The notes beneath the pieces were generated by a model that worked only from the letters and a program-made list of their open reading frames with translations, was not told where the DNA came from and did not search any database. Shown here one piece after another: positions 9,665 through 19,108 of a stretch of DNA of 64,000 bases. The stretch lies in NCBI RefSeq assembly GCF_022829545.1, contig NZ_JAKSYM010000297.1, positions 1 to 64,000 of the forward strand, read 5' to 3'. Origin of the DNA: Methylobacterium sp. J-030 (GTDB lineage: Bacteria; Pseudomonadota; Alphaproteobacteria; Rhizobiales; Beijerinckiaceae). How positions within the stretch are numbered: position 1 is the first letter of the stretch; each line of letters opens with the position of its first letter. Position numbers and translations under genes: made by a program.

Positions 9665-10318
9665 GTGATCCGTTTCGAGAAAGTCAGCAAAGTCTACCGC
9701 ACGGACGGTCACAAGCGGACCATCCTCGAACAGGCCTCGTTCACCCTGAAGCCGGGCATCTCGTATGGGATCCTCGGGATCAACGGCGCCGGCAAATCGA
9801 CCACGATGCGGCTGATTGCCGGAACGGAGGATGCGACCCGGGGCAAGATCTATCGCGGGCTGCGGGTCTCGTGGCCCCTCGGCTTCGCGGGCGGCTTCCA
9901 TCCGAGGATGACGGGCCGCGACAACGTCATGTTCGTCGCCCGGATCTACGGGGAGGATCCGCGGAAGGTCCTGGATTTCGTCGAAGACTTTTCCGAACTC
10001 GGCAGCTACCTCGATGTGCCGATCTACACGTACTCCTCCGGCATGGGCGCGCGCCTTGCATTCGGGATGAGCATGGCGATCCCGTTCGATTGCTACCTGA
10101 TCGACGAGATCACCTCCGTGGGCGACGCGCGCTTCTCGAAGCGCTGCGACGAGGTTTTCTCCCAGCGCCGCAAGCACGCGGACATCATCATGGTCTCCCA
10201 CTCCATGGAGACGATTCGGCAATGGTGCTCGCAAGGTCTCGTGCTGCTCAACGGGCGCGCGATCATCTACGAGGACGTCAACGACGCGATCGAAGTCTAC
10301 CGGCGTCTCAACGCGTGA
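9665..10318 (+). CDS. capsular polysaccharide export ABC ATPase (KpsT-like)
   Basis: 217 residues from a GTG start, the normal size for KpsT/CtrD ATPases that power capsule export at the inner membrane. Walker A is GINGAGKST (38-46), the ABC signature YSSGMGARL (123-131), and Walker B CYLIDE (143-148). The GTG start is preferred because the longer open frame upstream (from 9452) reads through promoter-like sequence and has no family similarity. A KpsE-like gene follows 137 bases later. A KpsM permease is not in the window, so the partner must be encoded elsewhere. Confidence 0.85.
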   Translation: MIRFEKVSKVYRTDGHKRTILEQASFTLKPGISYGILGINGAGKSTTMRLIAGTEDATRGKIYRGLRVSWPLGFAGGFHPRMTGRDNVMFVARIYGEDPRKVLDFVEDFSELGSYLDVPIYTYSSGMGARLAFGMSMAIPFDCYLIDEITSVGDARFSKRCDEVFSQRRKHADIIMVSHSMETIRQWCSQGLVLLNGRAIIYEDVNDAIEVYRRLNA

Positions 10319-10455
10319 CGCGTCGCATTCCGCGCGCGTCCGGACACGCTTTTGCCGCGTCCGCGTGAGAGACGGTCCGGACGCCGACGCCGCTTCGCGG
10401 CCGCCTGCTCTGAGACGGATCGACCTGCAAGGCCGCGGAGGCCGGGAACCAAGCC

Positions 10456-11697
10456 ATGAACATGGAGATCCGGAAAGCCGAGGGGCAGCCGGTCACGACT
10501 GCCGAGCGCCAGAAGGCGATCACCGAGTCTCTGCGGCAGATCGCGCGGATGTCGCGCTTCGCCGATCGCAAGAAGGGCATCCGGTCCTACCAGAGCAACG
10601 TCAAGAACGATCCGTGGATCCCGATCCTGTTCGCGATCTGCTTCGTGCTGCCGACGCTGGCCGGCGCGATCTACTATGGGTTAATTGCATCGGACCGATA
10701 CGTCACCGAGGCGCGGTTCGCGATCCGTCCCGCCATCGGCGCGGCCGACAAGTCGAGCTCGGAATCGGGCGGAGCCAGTTCGGGCGTGTCGAGCCAGATG
10801 GTGGCTCAGGACTCGATGATCACCCGGGAATACATCCTGAGCCGGCCGATGCTGGAAACCATTGAGGCGCAGCTGCCGCTGCGCGATTGGTTCAGCAACG
10901 ACAACATCGATTACATCTCGCGTTTCGATCCGAGCAAGCCGATCGAGAAATTTCTGCGCTACTGGAAGCGGCGCGTCGACGTGGTGACCGAACCCGGTTC
11001 CGGAATCATGACCGTGAACGTGGAGGCGTTCGACCCGGACCAATCCCTCGCCATCACCCAGGCCGTCATGAAGGAGGCCGAGCGGATGGTGAACGACCTC
11101 AGCGTCAAGGCGCGTGAGGATGCGGTCGCCGAAAGCAGCCGCGAGCTGAAGCTCGCCGAGGAACGGATGACCAAGATCCGCCTCGCGATGCGGGACCTGC
11201 GCAACCGCGAGGGCGTGCTCGACGCGCAGAAGTCGAACGACATCAACGTGAAGATGATCGCCGAGCTGCGTGCCTCCCGGATCAACCTCGCGGTCCAGCT
11301 CGCCATCGGCCAGCGCGATCTCGGACCCGAGTCCCGCCGCATCATCGACATCAAGCAGCAGATCAAGGATCTCGACGACAACATTGCCCGGATCGAGCAG
11401 CAAAGCGCCAGTCCGGAGCCCGCGCAGAAGCGCCTGCTCTCGGACGCGCTGACGCGGTTCGAGACCCTGGAAACTGATCGCAGGAACGCCGAAAAGTACT
11501 ACCAGTCGGTGCTGGCATCCTACGAACGCGCCCGCATCGTCGCGGCGCGCCAGATCGAGTTCTTCAGCCCGATCGTGGAGCCGGTGCGGGCCGAATCGTC
11601 GACGGAGCCGCGGCGTCTCCTGATGCTCAGCCTGATCACGGCGGGGGCCGCGGTGCTGTTCGCCGCGTCCATGTTCGCGCGGAAGATGATGGCCTGA
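10456..11697 (+). CDS. capsule polysaccharide export inner-membrane protein (KpsE/CtrB-like)
   Basis: 413 residues with the Wzz/KpsE plan: a cytoplasmic N-terminus, one membrane helix at about 54-76 (WIPILFAICFVLPTLAGAI), a long periplasmic coiled-coil domain (about 200-345, rich in E, K, R and L heptads), and a second helix at about 392-410. KpsE bridges the ABC exporter and the outer-membrane channel. It lies downstream of the KpsT-like gene on the same strand. The N-terminal 50 residues are longer and more basic than in E. coli KpsE. Confidence 0.82.
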   Translation: MNMEIRKAEGQPVTTAERQKAITESLRQIARMSRFADRKKGIRSYQSNVKNDPWIPILFAICFVLPTLAGAIYYGLIASDRYVTEARFAIRPAIGAADKSSSESGGASSGVSSQMVAQDSMITREYILSRPMLETIEAQLPLRDWFSNDNIDYISRFDPSKPIEKFLRYWKRRVDVVTEPGSGIMTVNVEAFDPDQSLAITQAVMKEAERMVNDLSVKAREDAVAESSRELKLAEERMTKIRLAMRDLRNREGVLDAQKSNDINVKMIAELRASRINLAVQLAIGQRDLGPESRRIIDIKQQIKDLDDNIARIEQQSASPEPAQKRLLSDALTRFETLETDRRNAEKYYQSVLASYERARIVAARQIEFFSPIVEPVRAESSTEPRRLLMLSLITAGAAVLFAASMFARKMMA

Positions 11698-11732
11698 CAG
11701 CGGGCCCCGTCATCCGGGACGGCGCCGCTGCC

Positions 11733-12335
11733 TCAGCGGCCGGTGCCGGCCGGAAAATCGGACCGGCTCGCCGCCGATCCGACCGTTCCGCCAGTCCAGC
11801 CCTGTGCCCGCCAGCCCTCGGCCCGCTCGTCGAGGTCGATCGAGCCCGCCTGGGCCAGGATGCTCAGCACCTGCTCGGCGCGGCTGTCGTCGGCGCGGAT
11901 TGTCACGAGGGTTCCGCCACGGCGAATGCCCTCGGCGTAGGTCTCGGCCTCACCCTCGCTCAGCCCCGCCCCGGTCAGGCCACCGATCAAGCCGCCCGCC
12001 GCGGCGCCGACGCCCGCGCCCGTCACGGTCGCCACGAGCCAGCCCGCCGCCACGACCGGCCCGAGGCCGGGGATCGCCAGCAAGCCCAGGCCGGCGAGAA
12101 GGCCAGCCCCCCCGCCCAGGACCGTGCCGACCGTCGCACCGGTGCCCATGGAATCGACGGTCTCGTCCGGCTCATGGGCCTTGTCGATGGGCGGCAGTGC
12201 GGCGGCCTCGGGGTCGGTCCGGTTCGAGACGATGCTGATGTCACCGTGGGGAAGACCGGCGGCTTCGAGCTGGTCGACCGCCCGGGCGGCGTCCTCGTAA
12301 TCGTCGAACAGGGCGGTGAGCGCACGTGCGGCCAT
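11733..12335 (-). CDS. glycine-zipper general-stress-type protein
   Basis: 200 residues. The first 60 resemble the YflT/GSP17M module (ALTALFDDYEDAARAVDQLEAAGLPHGDISIVSN). The centre (about 65-125) is a strongly glycine-rich hydrophobic double segment (AGLLAGLGLLAIPGLGPVVAAG and a GAGVGAAAGGLIGG stretch) that could insert into membranes. The C-terminal third repeats a small beta-alpha unit (GGTLVTIRADDSRAEQVLSILAQAG) like the N-terminal module. Such proteins are often induced by general stress. No good EcfG promoter was found just upstream. It is monocistronic. Confidence 0.7.
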   Translation of the reverse strand: MAARALTALFDDYEDAARAVDQLEAAGLPHGDISIVSNRTDPEAAALPPIDKAHEPDETVDSMGTGATVGTVLGGGAGLLAGLGLLAIPGLGPVVAAGWLVATVTGAGVGAAAGGLIGGLTGAGLSEGEAETYAEGIRRGGTLVTIRADDSRAEQVLSILAQAGSIDLDERAEGWRAQGWTGGTVGSAASRSDFPAGTGR

Positions 12336-12460
12336 CGAAGTCTCCCGGAACGGCGGGCCGTGAGCCCGCAGACGCGGCGACGCCGCCGCCGGGGCGGTGC
12401 GTTCACCGACCGGTCAAGCGGCGGAACCGCGCCGGGTTCCCGCACCCGCCCGCGGTGCTC

Positions 12461-12475
12461 TTAACGGGCCGCTAA
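12461..12475 (+). promoter_or_regulatory. candidate CtrA box upstream of flhA
   Basis: TTAA-CGGGCCG-CTAA, followed by CC, matches the TTAA-N7-TTAAC pattern of CtrA binding with one mismatch. It lies 65-88 bases before the two possible flhA starts. Confidence 0.5.
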
Positions 12476-12482
12476 CCTTCTA

Positions 12483-12501
12483 CCCGGCAGATCTTGCCGG
12501 G
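12483..12501 (+). promoter_or_regulatory. ftr-like palindrome upstream of flhA
   Basis: CCCGGCAGATCTTGCCGGG, a perfect 7-base inverted repeat with a five-base centre, extended one pair by A and T on either side. Sixteen of 19 bases of 12480-12498 match the inverted copy before flgI. It resembles the ftr elements bound by FlbD in Caulobacter. It has no T run, so it is not a terminator. Confidence 0.5.
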
Positions 12502-12539
12502 TTCGCCGCAGGGAAGGCGTCCGGGACGGGCGGCGACGG

Positions 12540-14696
12540 GTGGGATCGATGGCGGAGACGGCGAGCGCGCCGACACGGTTGGGCCCCGCGGCCATTCTGG
12601 GGCAGTTCGCCCTGCCCACCCGCGGCGACATGCACGCCCTGACGAAGCGCTCGGATCTCCTGTTCGCCACCGGCGTGCTGGGGATCCTCGCGGTCCTGAT
12701 CTTCCCGCTGCCCGCCATGCTGCTCGACCTGCTGCTGGCGGTCTCGATCATCACCTCGGTGCTGATCATGATGACCGGGCTGTCGATCGACAACCCGCTG
12801 GAGTTCACCGTCTTCCCGACACTGCTGCTCATCGCCACGATGCTGCGGCTCGCCCTGAACCTCGCCTCGACGCGCCTGATCCTCGGCCACGGCCACGAGG
12901 GCACGGCGGCGGCAGGCCATGTCATCGAGGCCTTCGGCCACTTCGTGATGGGCGGCAACTTCGTGATCGGGATCATCGTGTTCGCGATCCTGATCATCGT
13001 GAACTTCGTGGTGATCACCAAGGGTTCGGGCCGCATCGCCGAGGTCGCGGCCCGCTTCACCCTCGACGCGATGCCCGGCAAGCAGATGGCGATCGACGCC
13101 GACCTCTCGGCCGGGCTGATCGACGAGAAGGCCGCCAAGGCCCGGCGCGCGGCGCTGGAGGAGGAATCCTCCTTCTTCGGCGCCATGGACGGCGCCTCGA
13201 AATTCGTGCGCGGCGACGCCGTGGCGGCGCTGCTGATCACCTTCATCAACGTGGTCGGCGGCATCATCATCGGGGTGGCGCAGCAGGGCCTGAGCTTCGG
13301 CGACGCGGCTAAGAGCTACACGCTGCTCACCATCGGCGATGGGCTCGCGAGCCAGGTGCCGGCGCTGATCGTCTCGACGGCGGCGGGCCTGCTCGTCTCC
13401 AAGGCCGGCGTGAAGGGCGCCGCCGACAAGGCGCTCGGCAAGCAGCTCGCACATTACCCGAAGGCGCTCGGCATGTCGGCGGCCGTGATGCTGCTGATCG
13501 CGCTGCTGCCCGGCATGCCGATGCTGCCGTTCGTGCTGCTGGGCGGCGGTGCCGGCTACGCCGCATGGCGGATCAACAAGACCGCCAAGGAGGCCCCGCC
13601 CGTCGACGCGGAGGGTGTCCCGATCGACACCAAAGCCGTCGCGGCCGCGGCCGCCGCCAAGGAGGAGACGGTCACCGACCTGCTCAAGCTCGACGACCTC
13701 AAGCTCGAGATGGGCTACGCCCTGCTCGCGCTGGTCAACGGCGAGGGGCAGGACCGGCTCACCGACCAGATCAAGGCCCTGCGCCGGCAGCTCGCCGCGG
13801 AACTGGGCTTCGTGATGCCCTCGGTGCGCATCCTCGACAACGTCCAGCTCGACGCCAACACCTACGTGGTCCGCGTGAAGGAGATCGAGGCCGGTACCGG
13901 CCGGATCTTCCCCGGCCAGTTCATGGCGATGGATCCGATGGGCGGGCAGGTCCAGCTTCCCGGCCAGCATATGCTTGAGCCGACCTTCGGCCTGCCGGCC
14001 ACCTGGATCGACGCCGCCCTGCGCGATCAGGCCCAGGTCAAAGGGTACACGGTGGTGGATGCCGCCACCGTGGTCTCGACGCATCTCACCGAAGTCATCA
14101 AGGCGCACGTCTCCGAGCTGCTCAACCATGTCGAGGTCTCGAAGCTGTTGCGCGAGTTGCCGAAGGAGCACACCGAGCTCCTGAAAGAGATCGTGCCGTC
14201 GCAGATCTCGACCACCGGCATTCAGCGCGTGCTTCAGTTCCTGCTGGCCGAGCGCGTGTCGATCCGCGACCTGGGCGCCATCGTGGAGGCGGTCGCCGAG
14301 GTGGCGGGCGGGGTGAAGAACCCGCGCGACGTGGTGGAGCACGTCCGCGCCCGGCTCGGGCGGCAGATCTGCGCGCAGTATCAGGATCAGAACGGCAGCC
14401 TGCCGATCATCACCCTGTCGCCGGCTTGGGAACAGGCCTTCCTGGAGTCGATCGTCGGCGAGCGGGAGGAGCGCTACCTCGCGATGCAGCCCTCGAAGCT
14501 CAGCGAGTTCGTCACCGCGGTGCGCGACCGGTTCGAGACCGCGGCGCGGCAGGGCGAGATGCCGGTGCTGGTGACCTCGGCCCAGACCCGGCCGTTCGTG
14601 CGCTCGATCATCGAGCGTTTCCGCCGGGAGACTCCGGTGATGAGCCAGGCCGAGATCCATCCCAGGGCGCGGCTGCGGACGGTGAGTTCAATCTGA
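12540..14696 (+). CDS. flhA: flagellar type III export protein FlhA
   Basis: About 715-718 residues, the family's usual length. FlhA is the inner-membrane export-gate component that receives FliI/FliJ-delivered substrates. About eight hydrophobic segments occupy residues 35-330. The conserved FHIPEP-family cytoplasmic loop is visible (ITKGSGRIAEVAARFTLDAM, then PGKQMAIDADLSAGLID). The soluble C-terminal half (about 370-718) is the substrate-chaperone docking domain. A GTG at 12540 or the ATG at 12549 may be the start; the ATG has GGTGGG close before it. A CtrA box and an ftr-like palindrome precede it. Confidence 0.95.
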   Translation: MGSMAETASAPTRLGPAAILGQFALPTRGDMHALTKRSDLLFATGVLGILAVLIFPLPAMLLDLLLAVSIITSVLIMMTGLSIDNPLEFTVFPTLLLIATMLRLALNLASTRLILGHGHEGTAAAGHVIEAFGHFVMGGNFVIGIIVFAILIIVNFVVITKGSGRIAEVAARFTLDAMPGKQMAIDADLSAGLIDEKAAKARRAALEEESSFFGAMDGASKFVRGDAVAALLITFINVVGGIIIGVAQQGLSFGDAAKSYTLLTIGDGLASQVPALIVSTAAGLLVSKAGVKGAADKALGKQLAHYPKALGMSAAVMLLIALLPGMPMLPFVLLGGGAGYAAWRINKTAKEAPPVDAEGVPIDTKAVAAAAAAKEETVTDLLKLDDLKLEMGYALLALVNGEGQDRLTDQIKALRRQLAAELGFVMPSVRILDNVQLDANTYVVRVKEIEAGTGRIFPGQFMAMDPMGGQVQLPGQHMLEPTFGLPATWIDAALRDQAQVKGYTVVDAATVVSTHLTEVIKAHVSELLNHVEVSKLLRELPKEHTELLKEIVPSQISTTGIQRVLQFLLAERVSIRDLGAIVEAVAEVAGGVKNPRDVVEHVRARLGRQICAQYQDQNGSLPIITLSPAWEQAFLESIVGEREERYLAMQPSKLSEFVTAVRDRFETAARQGEMPVLVTSAQTRPFVRSIIERFRRETPVMSQAEIHPRARLRTVSSI

Positions 14697-14755
14697 ACTG
14701 GGGGGATGAGAGGCGGCGTCCGCCCTAGGCGGGTAAGAGACCCACCGGCCACGCC

Positions 14756-15823
14756 TCAGAACGCTTTCTGCTTGAGCTCCCGCTCCAATTCGCGCGCGTC
14801 GAGCCCGGGGGCGACAACGGGCGGATCCGGCACCACGGCCGCCTTCGGCCCGTGCGCGGCCGAGCCGATCGCCGCCGCGAGCCTGGACCGCTCGAACGCG
14901 ATCACCACGATCACCGAGATCAGGGCCGGGATCCAGAAATAGAAAATCCGGAAGATGACCACCGCCGCGATGATCGCGTCCTTCTGGGCCTCGTCGGTGA
15001 TGTGCATCGCGGTGATGAACACGATCTCGAACACGCCGAGGCCGCCCGGGGCGTGCGAGGCCAAGGCCACCGAGAAGGAGGCCAGGAAGATCGCCAGCAC
15101 CGGGATGAAGCCGGGGTTCATCGCATCCGGAAGCGCGAAGTAGATGATGCCGGCCGCGCCCAGCAGTTCGAGCGGCGCCGCCAGGAGCTGACGGCCCATG
15201 ATCCCGGGCCGCGGATATTCCAGCTTGAACGAGCGGATGTGCAACGGGCGCAGCCGCAGGATCGAGCCGACCACGTAGAGAGCCACGAACCCCAGCATGC
15301 CGATGCCGACGATCAGCGCGGTCTTCGGATCGGTGAGAAAGCTCGGCAGCTTGCCATCGAGGCGAGCCAGCAGGTTCGGATCGACCACCAGCGTGAAGCC
15401 GCCGAGCAGGACAGTGCCCAGGAAGAACGTGAAGGAGCAGAGGGCCACCAGTACGGCGACCTGCGCCGCGGTCAGGCCCTTGGCGGTGTAGGCCCGGTAG
15501 CGCACCAGGGCGCCGGAAAAGACCGAGGCGCCGATATTGTGCGAGAGCGCGTAGGTCGTGAACGAGCAGAGTGAGACGAACCGCAACGAGATGTGGTGCA
15601 CCCCGAGGTGCAGCAGCGCGATCCGGTCGTACCAGGCGAGCGCCGCGTAGGCGACGAGGGTCGAGAGCGCCGCGAGCAGGATCCGGTGCGGCGGGATCGC
15701 CAGCACAGCGGCCCAAATCGCCGACAGCGAGGTCGTCTTTAATTCCTGGTAGAGAAAATAGCCCGAGACGACGACGGCGGCGAGGCCGATGAGCGGCCAG
15801 ATGAACTCGCTGATCTTCTTCAT
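14756..15823 (-). CDS. YbhN/UPF0104-type integral membrane protein
   Basis: 355 residues from the ATG at 15821-15823 (MKKISEFIWP); the open frame extends further up but that part is unlike the family. About eight membrane segments are seen, with the conserved SHNIGASVFSGALVRYRAY and SHAPGGLGVFE motifs of the lysylphosphatidylglycerol-synthase transmembrane domain. No C-terminal aminoacyl-transferase domain is present, so lipid flipping or hopanoid/lipid handling is more likely than lysyl transfer. It sits between flhA (convergent) and fliJ without an obvious functional link to motility. Confidence 0.8.
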   Translation of the reverse strand: MKKISEFIWPLIGLAAVVVSGYFLYQELKTTSLSAIWAAVLAIPPHRILLAALSTLVAYAALAWYDRIALLHLGVHHISLRFVSLCSFTTYALSHNIGASVFSGALVRYRAYTAKGLTAAQVAVLVALCSFTFFLGTVLLGGFTLVVDPNLLARLDGKLPSFLTDPKTALIVGIGMLGFVALYVVGSILRLRPLHIRSFKLEYPRPGIMGRQLLAAPLELLGAAGIIYFALPDAMNPGFIPVLAIFLASFSVALASHAPGGLGVFEIVFITAMHITDEAQKDAIIAAVVIFRIFYFWIPALISVIVVIAFERSRLAAAIGSAAHGPKAAVVPDPPVVAPGLDARELERELKQKAF

Positions 15824-15967
15824 GAACACCGACGCCCCGGGGAGAGCCCCTGATGCGCCGTCAGGCGGCGCCCTGCAAGCGGCGTGACGCCGCCGCAGGC
15901 CCCTTGTCAGGTGATCATGACGGTTTCGTGCCGTGCGACCGGCCAAGCCGGACGCCGCACCGATCCT

Positions 15968-16375
15968 TCAGCCTCGGGCGCGGTTGAGGCCGATCCCGTC
16001 CATCGCGGCCTGATCGCGGACCGATTCGGCCGCCCGCTCGGCGGTGCGCTCGCGATCGTTCAGGATCTCGACCTTCTTCAGCTCCTCAAAGGCCTCGCCG
16101 AGCTCGGCCTTGGCCTCGGCGAGCTGGCCCTCCAGCGCCTGGGCGGATTGGCGCATGTTGTCCCGGCGGGCCGCCGCGGCGCGGGCATAGGTCGGGTAGG
16201 CGAAGTGGCCGACATCGGTGATGCCGGCGCGGGCCTCCTCGACGGCGACCTCGCGGTCGAGTTCCACCGCCATGCGCTGGAAGTCGGCCATCATCATCTC
16301 GATCTGGGTCACGCGCCGGCGCTTCTCGTCGACCTGGAAGCGGCGCAGGCGGATCAGCGTGTCACGCGATTTCAT
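15968..16375 (-). CDS. fliJ: flagellar export protein FliJ
   Basis: 135 residues from MKSRDTLIRLRRFQ. It is almost wholly helical with heptad repeats (two long coiled coils, about 1-60 and 75-130), typical of FliJ. FliJ is the stalk of the FliI ATPase ring and links it to FlhA. The ATG at 16373-16375 is chosen over the TTG and GTG just upstream; GGAG lies 11 bases before it. It follows fliI by 61 bases on the same strand. Sequence conservation in FliJ is low, so the call rests strongly on position. Confidence 0.82.
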   Translation of the reverse strand: MKSRDTLIRLRRFQVDEKRRRVTQIEMMMADFQRMAVELDREVAVEEARAGITDVGHFAYPTYARAAAARRDNMRQSAQALEGQLAEAKAELGEAFEELKKVEILNDRERTAERAAESVRDQAAMDGIGLNRARG

Positions 16376-16436
16376 CAGGACGCTCACTCCACGCAACGCT
16401 TGAGGCGGGATCCAGGATCACGCCCGGTCCGCGCCC

Positions 16437-17789
16437 CTAGGCTCCGCCGACGATCTGACCGAGCCTCGCGTAACCATCGCCGATGGACGTTGCTTCTTCC
16501 TTACCCTGCCCAAGAAAAGCCTCAAGATGCGGCATGAGGGCCACGGCCTCGTCGACCTCCTGGGACGAGCCGGCACGGTAGGCGCCGAGGCGGATCAGCT
16601 CTTCCATATCGGCGTAGGTAGAGAGCAGCCGGCGCGCCCTGCGGACCACCGGCAGATAGACCGGATCGCAGGAGCGCGGCATGGTCCGCGAGACCGAGCG
16701 CAGCACGTTGATCGCCGGATAGCGCCCGCGCTCCGCGATGGCGCGCTCCATGACGATGTGGCCGTCGAGGATGCCGCGCACCGCGTCGGCCACCGGCTCG
16801 TTGTGGTCGTCGCCCTCGACCAGCACCGTGAACAGCGCCGAGATCGTCCCCTGCCCGACCCCCGGGCCAGCGCGTTCCAGAAGCCGTGGCAATTCCGAAA
16901 AAACCGTCGGCGTGTAGCCCTTGGCGGTCGGCGGTTCGCCGGCGGCGAGGCCGATGTCGCGCTGGGCCATGGCGAAGCGCGTGATCGAGTCGATCATGCA
17001 CAGCACCTTGGCGCCCTGATCGCGGAAATGCTCGGCCACAGACAGCGTCACATAGGCGGCGTTGCGGCGCATGAGGGCCGGCTCGTCGGAGGTCGCCACC
17101 ACCACGACGGAGCGCGCAAGGCCGGCGGCGCCGAGATCGTCCTGCAGGAATTCCTGGACCTCCCGGCCGCGCTCGCCCACGAGCCCGATCACCGCCACGT
17201 CGGCAGCCGTGTAGCGGGCGAGCATCGACAACAGCACCGACTTGCCGACGCCCGAGCCGGCGAAGATGCCCATCCGCTGGCCGGCGCACATGGTCAGGAA
17301 GGTGTTGATACAGCGGACGCCGAGATCCAGCGGGCCGCCGACCCGGCTGCGCGCATGCGCCGGGGGCGGATCGGCCCGCAGGCTATAGATGTCCGGTCCC
17401 TGCGGCAGGGGGCCGAGGCCGTCGACCGGCCGCCCGAGGGCGTCGATCACCCGGCCGAGCCAGCCGCCGGTCGGGCGGATCGCGCCGGCGGCCTCGTCGC
17501 GCACGTAGGCCGGGCAGCCGCGGCGGACGCCCTCCAGCGAGCCGAACGGCATCGCCAGCGCCCGGTCGCCCTGGAAGCCGATGATCTCGCAGGGCACCCG
17601 TCCGAGGCCGTCCGCGCCCTCGACATCGATCCGGCCGCCAAGCCGCATCGCCGCCACCGGGCCGGCGACCTCGACCAGCAGGCCGCGGATCGCCACCACC
17701 CGGCCGAAGGTCTCCAGCACCTCGACGCGCTCCAGCGCCGCCCGGGCCGCCGCGAGGGCGGCGACGGGTCTTGCCGAATCCTGTGTCAT
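16437..17789 (-). CDS. fliI: flagellum-specific export ATPase FliI
   Basis: 450 residues from MTQDSARP; 14 upstream codons are open, but the second methionine gives the usual length. Walker A is GSGVGKS (178-184), followed by [10 protein letters not shown], and the FliI/YscN-type [21 protein letters not shown] segment is present in full. FliI unfolds and releases export substrates at the base of the flagellar export gate. It is followed by fliJ. The region before the start contains GTTAAGG...GGTAAACG, a near-CtrA box. Confidence 0.95.
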   Translation of the reverse strand: MTQDSARPVAALAAARAALERVEVLETFGRVVAIRGLLVEVAGPVAAMRLGGRIDVEGADGLGRVPCEIIGFQGDRALAMPFGSLEGVRRGCPAYVRDEAAGAIRPTGGWLGRVIDALGRPVDGLGPLPQGPDIYSLRADPPPAHARSRVGGPLDLGVRCINTFLTMCAGQRMGIFAGSGVGKSVLLSMLARYTAADVAVIGLVGERGREVQEFLQDDLGAAGLARSVVVVATSDEPALMRRNAAYVTLSVAEHFRDQGAKVLCMIDSITRFAMAQRDIGLAAGEPPTAKGYTPTVFSELPRLLERAGPGVGQGTISALFTVLVEGDDHNEPVADAVRGILDGHIVMERAIAERGRYPAINVLRSVSRTMPRSCDPVYLPVVRRARRLLSTYADMEELIRLGAYRAGSSQEVDEAVALMPHLEAFLGQGKEEATSIGDGYARLGQIVGGA

Positions 17790-17811
17790 CAGCCGCGCTC
17801 TCAACGCTTCG

Positions 17812-17828
17812 TTTACCGGCCTCCTTAA
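17812..17828 (-). promoter_or_regulatory. near-CtrA box upstream of fliI
   Basis: On the minus strand TTAA-N9-TAAACG. The CCG(G)TAAACG end is shared with the boxes before flgI and flgE, but the spacing is nine instead of seven, so binding is less certain. Confidence 0.25.
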
Positions 17829-18071
17829 CACTGTGATCCACGGGCACGTAGCGGCTCGGTCCGGCGTCGGGTGACGGCCAAGCTCGCTGAAATCGGGCGC
17901 TGTGGCCGGTGAACCACAGCTCGGATCGGGGCGTTTCGTGAGAAGTACTTAGACCGCCGGGGCGAAGGCCCCAGCCGCGGGCGGCGCGCGATCAGGGTCC
18001 CGGACGGGGCCGGAGGAGCCAGTTTCCTCCGGTCAAGCTCGCGGATCTGCGAACGTGGCGCTTGCGGTCGG

Positions 18072-18095
18072 GAATCAGGTTTTGTTAACGATTAA
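18072..18095 (+). promoter_or_regulatory. ctrA control region: GANTC site and TTAA pair
   Basis: GAATC (18072-18076) is a CcrM methylation sequence. Eight bases later TTAACGATTAA gives two TTAA half sites three bases apart. In Caulobacter the ctrA promoter carries a CcrM site and is fed back on by CtrA; a similar layout is suggested here about 110 bases before the start codon. Confidence 0.4.
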
Positions 18096-18206
18096 TCCAT
18101 AGCGTTCCACGTCAAGAGTGACGAGGCGCCCGTCCACAGGCCGGTGGCGGGCGAACGACGGGACGTGTCTGCGCGCTGATGCGGCCGGCTGGGCTGGGGA
18201 CCGACG

Positions 18207-18908
18207 ATGCGGGTACTTTTGATCGAGGACGACAGCGCGACTGCGCAGAGCATCGAACTGATGCTCAAGTCCGAGAACTTCAACACCTACACCACCGACC
18301 TCGGTGAGGAAGGGATCGACCTCGGCAAGCTGTACGATTACGACATCATCCTCCTCGATCTGAACCTGCCCGACATGTCGGGCTACGAGGTGCTGCGCAA
18401 CCTGCGCGTGGCGAAGGTGAAGACCCCGATCCTGATCCTGTCCGGCATGGCCGGCATCGAGGACAAGGTGAAGGGCCTCGGCTTCGGGGCCGACGACTAC
18501 CTCACCAAGCCGTTCCACAAGGACGAGCTGGTGGCGCGCATCCACGCCATCGTGCGCCGCTCGAAGGGCCACGCCCAGTCGGTGATCACCACCGGCGACC
18601 TGATCGTGAATCTCGATCAGAAGACCGTCGAGGTCGGCGGCGCCCGGGTGCACCTGACCGGCAAGGAGTACCAGATGCTGGAACTCCTCTCGCTCCGGAA
18701 GGGCACGACGCTCACCAAGGAGATGTTCCTCAACCATCTCTACGGCGGCATGGACGAGCCGGAGCTGAAGATCATCGACGTGTTCATCTGCAAGCTGCGC
18801 AAGAAGCTCGCGAACGCCAGCCAGGGTAAGAATTACATCGAGACCGTCTGGGGCCGCGGCTACGTGCTGCGCGAGCCAATGGACGGCGAGGAGCGGATGG
18901 CGGTCTGA
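18207..18908 (+). CDS. ctrA: cell-cycle response regulator CtrA
   Basis: 233 residues, OmpR family. The receiver begins MRVLLIEDD and its phospho-acceptor is Asp51 in [14 protein letters not shown], the same number as in Caulobacter Ctr[10 protein letters not shown] carries the conserved lysine. The winged-helix domain includes [12 protein letters not shown] and the CtrA-typical [20 protein letters not shown]. The tail (GEERMAV) differs from the AA degradation signal of Caulobacter. GGGGA lies six bases before the ATG. CtrA is the master regulator of cell cycle and motility in alphaproteobacteria, and boxes fitting it lie before flagellar genes in this window. A terminator follows. Confidence 0.96.
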   Translation: MRVLLIEDDSATAQSIELMLKSENFNTYTTDLGEEGIDLGKLYDYDIILLDLNLPDMSGYEVLRNLRVAKVKTPILILSGMAGIEDKVKGLGFGADDYLTKPFHKDELVARIHAIVRRSKGHAQSVITTGDLIVNLDQKTVEVGGARVHLTGKEYQMLELLSLRKGTTLTKEMFLNHLYGGMDEPELKIIDVFICKLRKKLANASQGKNYIETVWGRGYVLREPMDGEERMAV

Positions 18909-18929
18909 TCCGCCCCACCGACGATCTCG

Positions 18930-18964
18930 AAAAACCCCGTGCGGTCCGGCCGCGCGGGGTTTTC
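18930..18964. terminator. bidirectional terminator between ctrA and the protease gene
   Basis: AAAACCCCGTGCGG pairs with CCGCGCGGGGTTTT around a short loop (one G-T pair), with A and T runs on both sides. It can serve ctrA and the convergent protease gene. Confidence 0.85.
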
Positions 18965-19108
18965 GTGTTTCTGGACACACCCGTCAGCGCGCGCTTGGCG
19001 CAGCGCCTAGGGCAGCCGGACGGCTCCGAACGCGGCGTGGCCCTGGATTGCTTCGCTCCGCTCGCGACGACGATCGACCGCCGTTGCGAACGGGAAGATG
19101 CAAACCGC

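Larger units (their letters stand above)
17790..18206. other. intergenic region between fliI and ctrA
   Basis: 417 bases with no convincing gene. The fliI side holds a near-CtrA box (17812-17828). The ctrA side holds a GANTC site and a TTAA pair (18072-18095). The middle is GC-rich and shows nothing I can name. Confidence 0.6.

Noticed and set aside
12349-12450. EcfG promoter for the glycine-zipper stress protein
   Set aside because: GGAAC occurs, but no CGTT stands at a suitable distance on the minus strand.
12483-12501. Sigma-54 promoter (GG...GC) in the flagellar palindromes
   Set aside because: Only eight bases separate GG and GC; sigma-54 needs ten.
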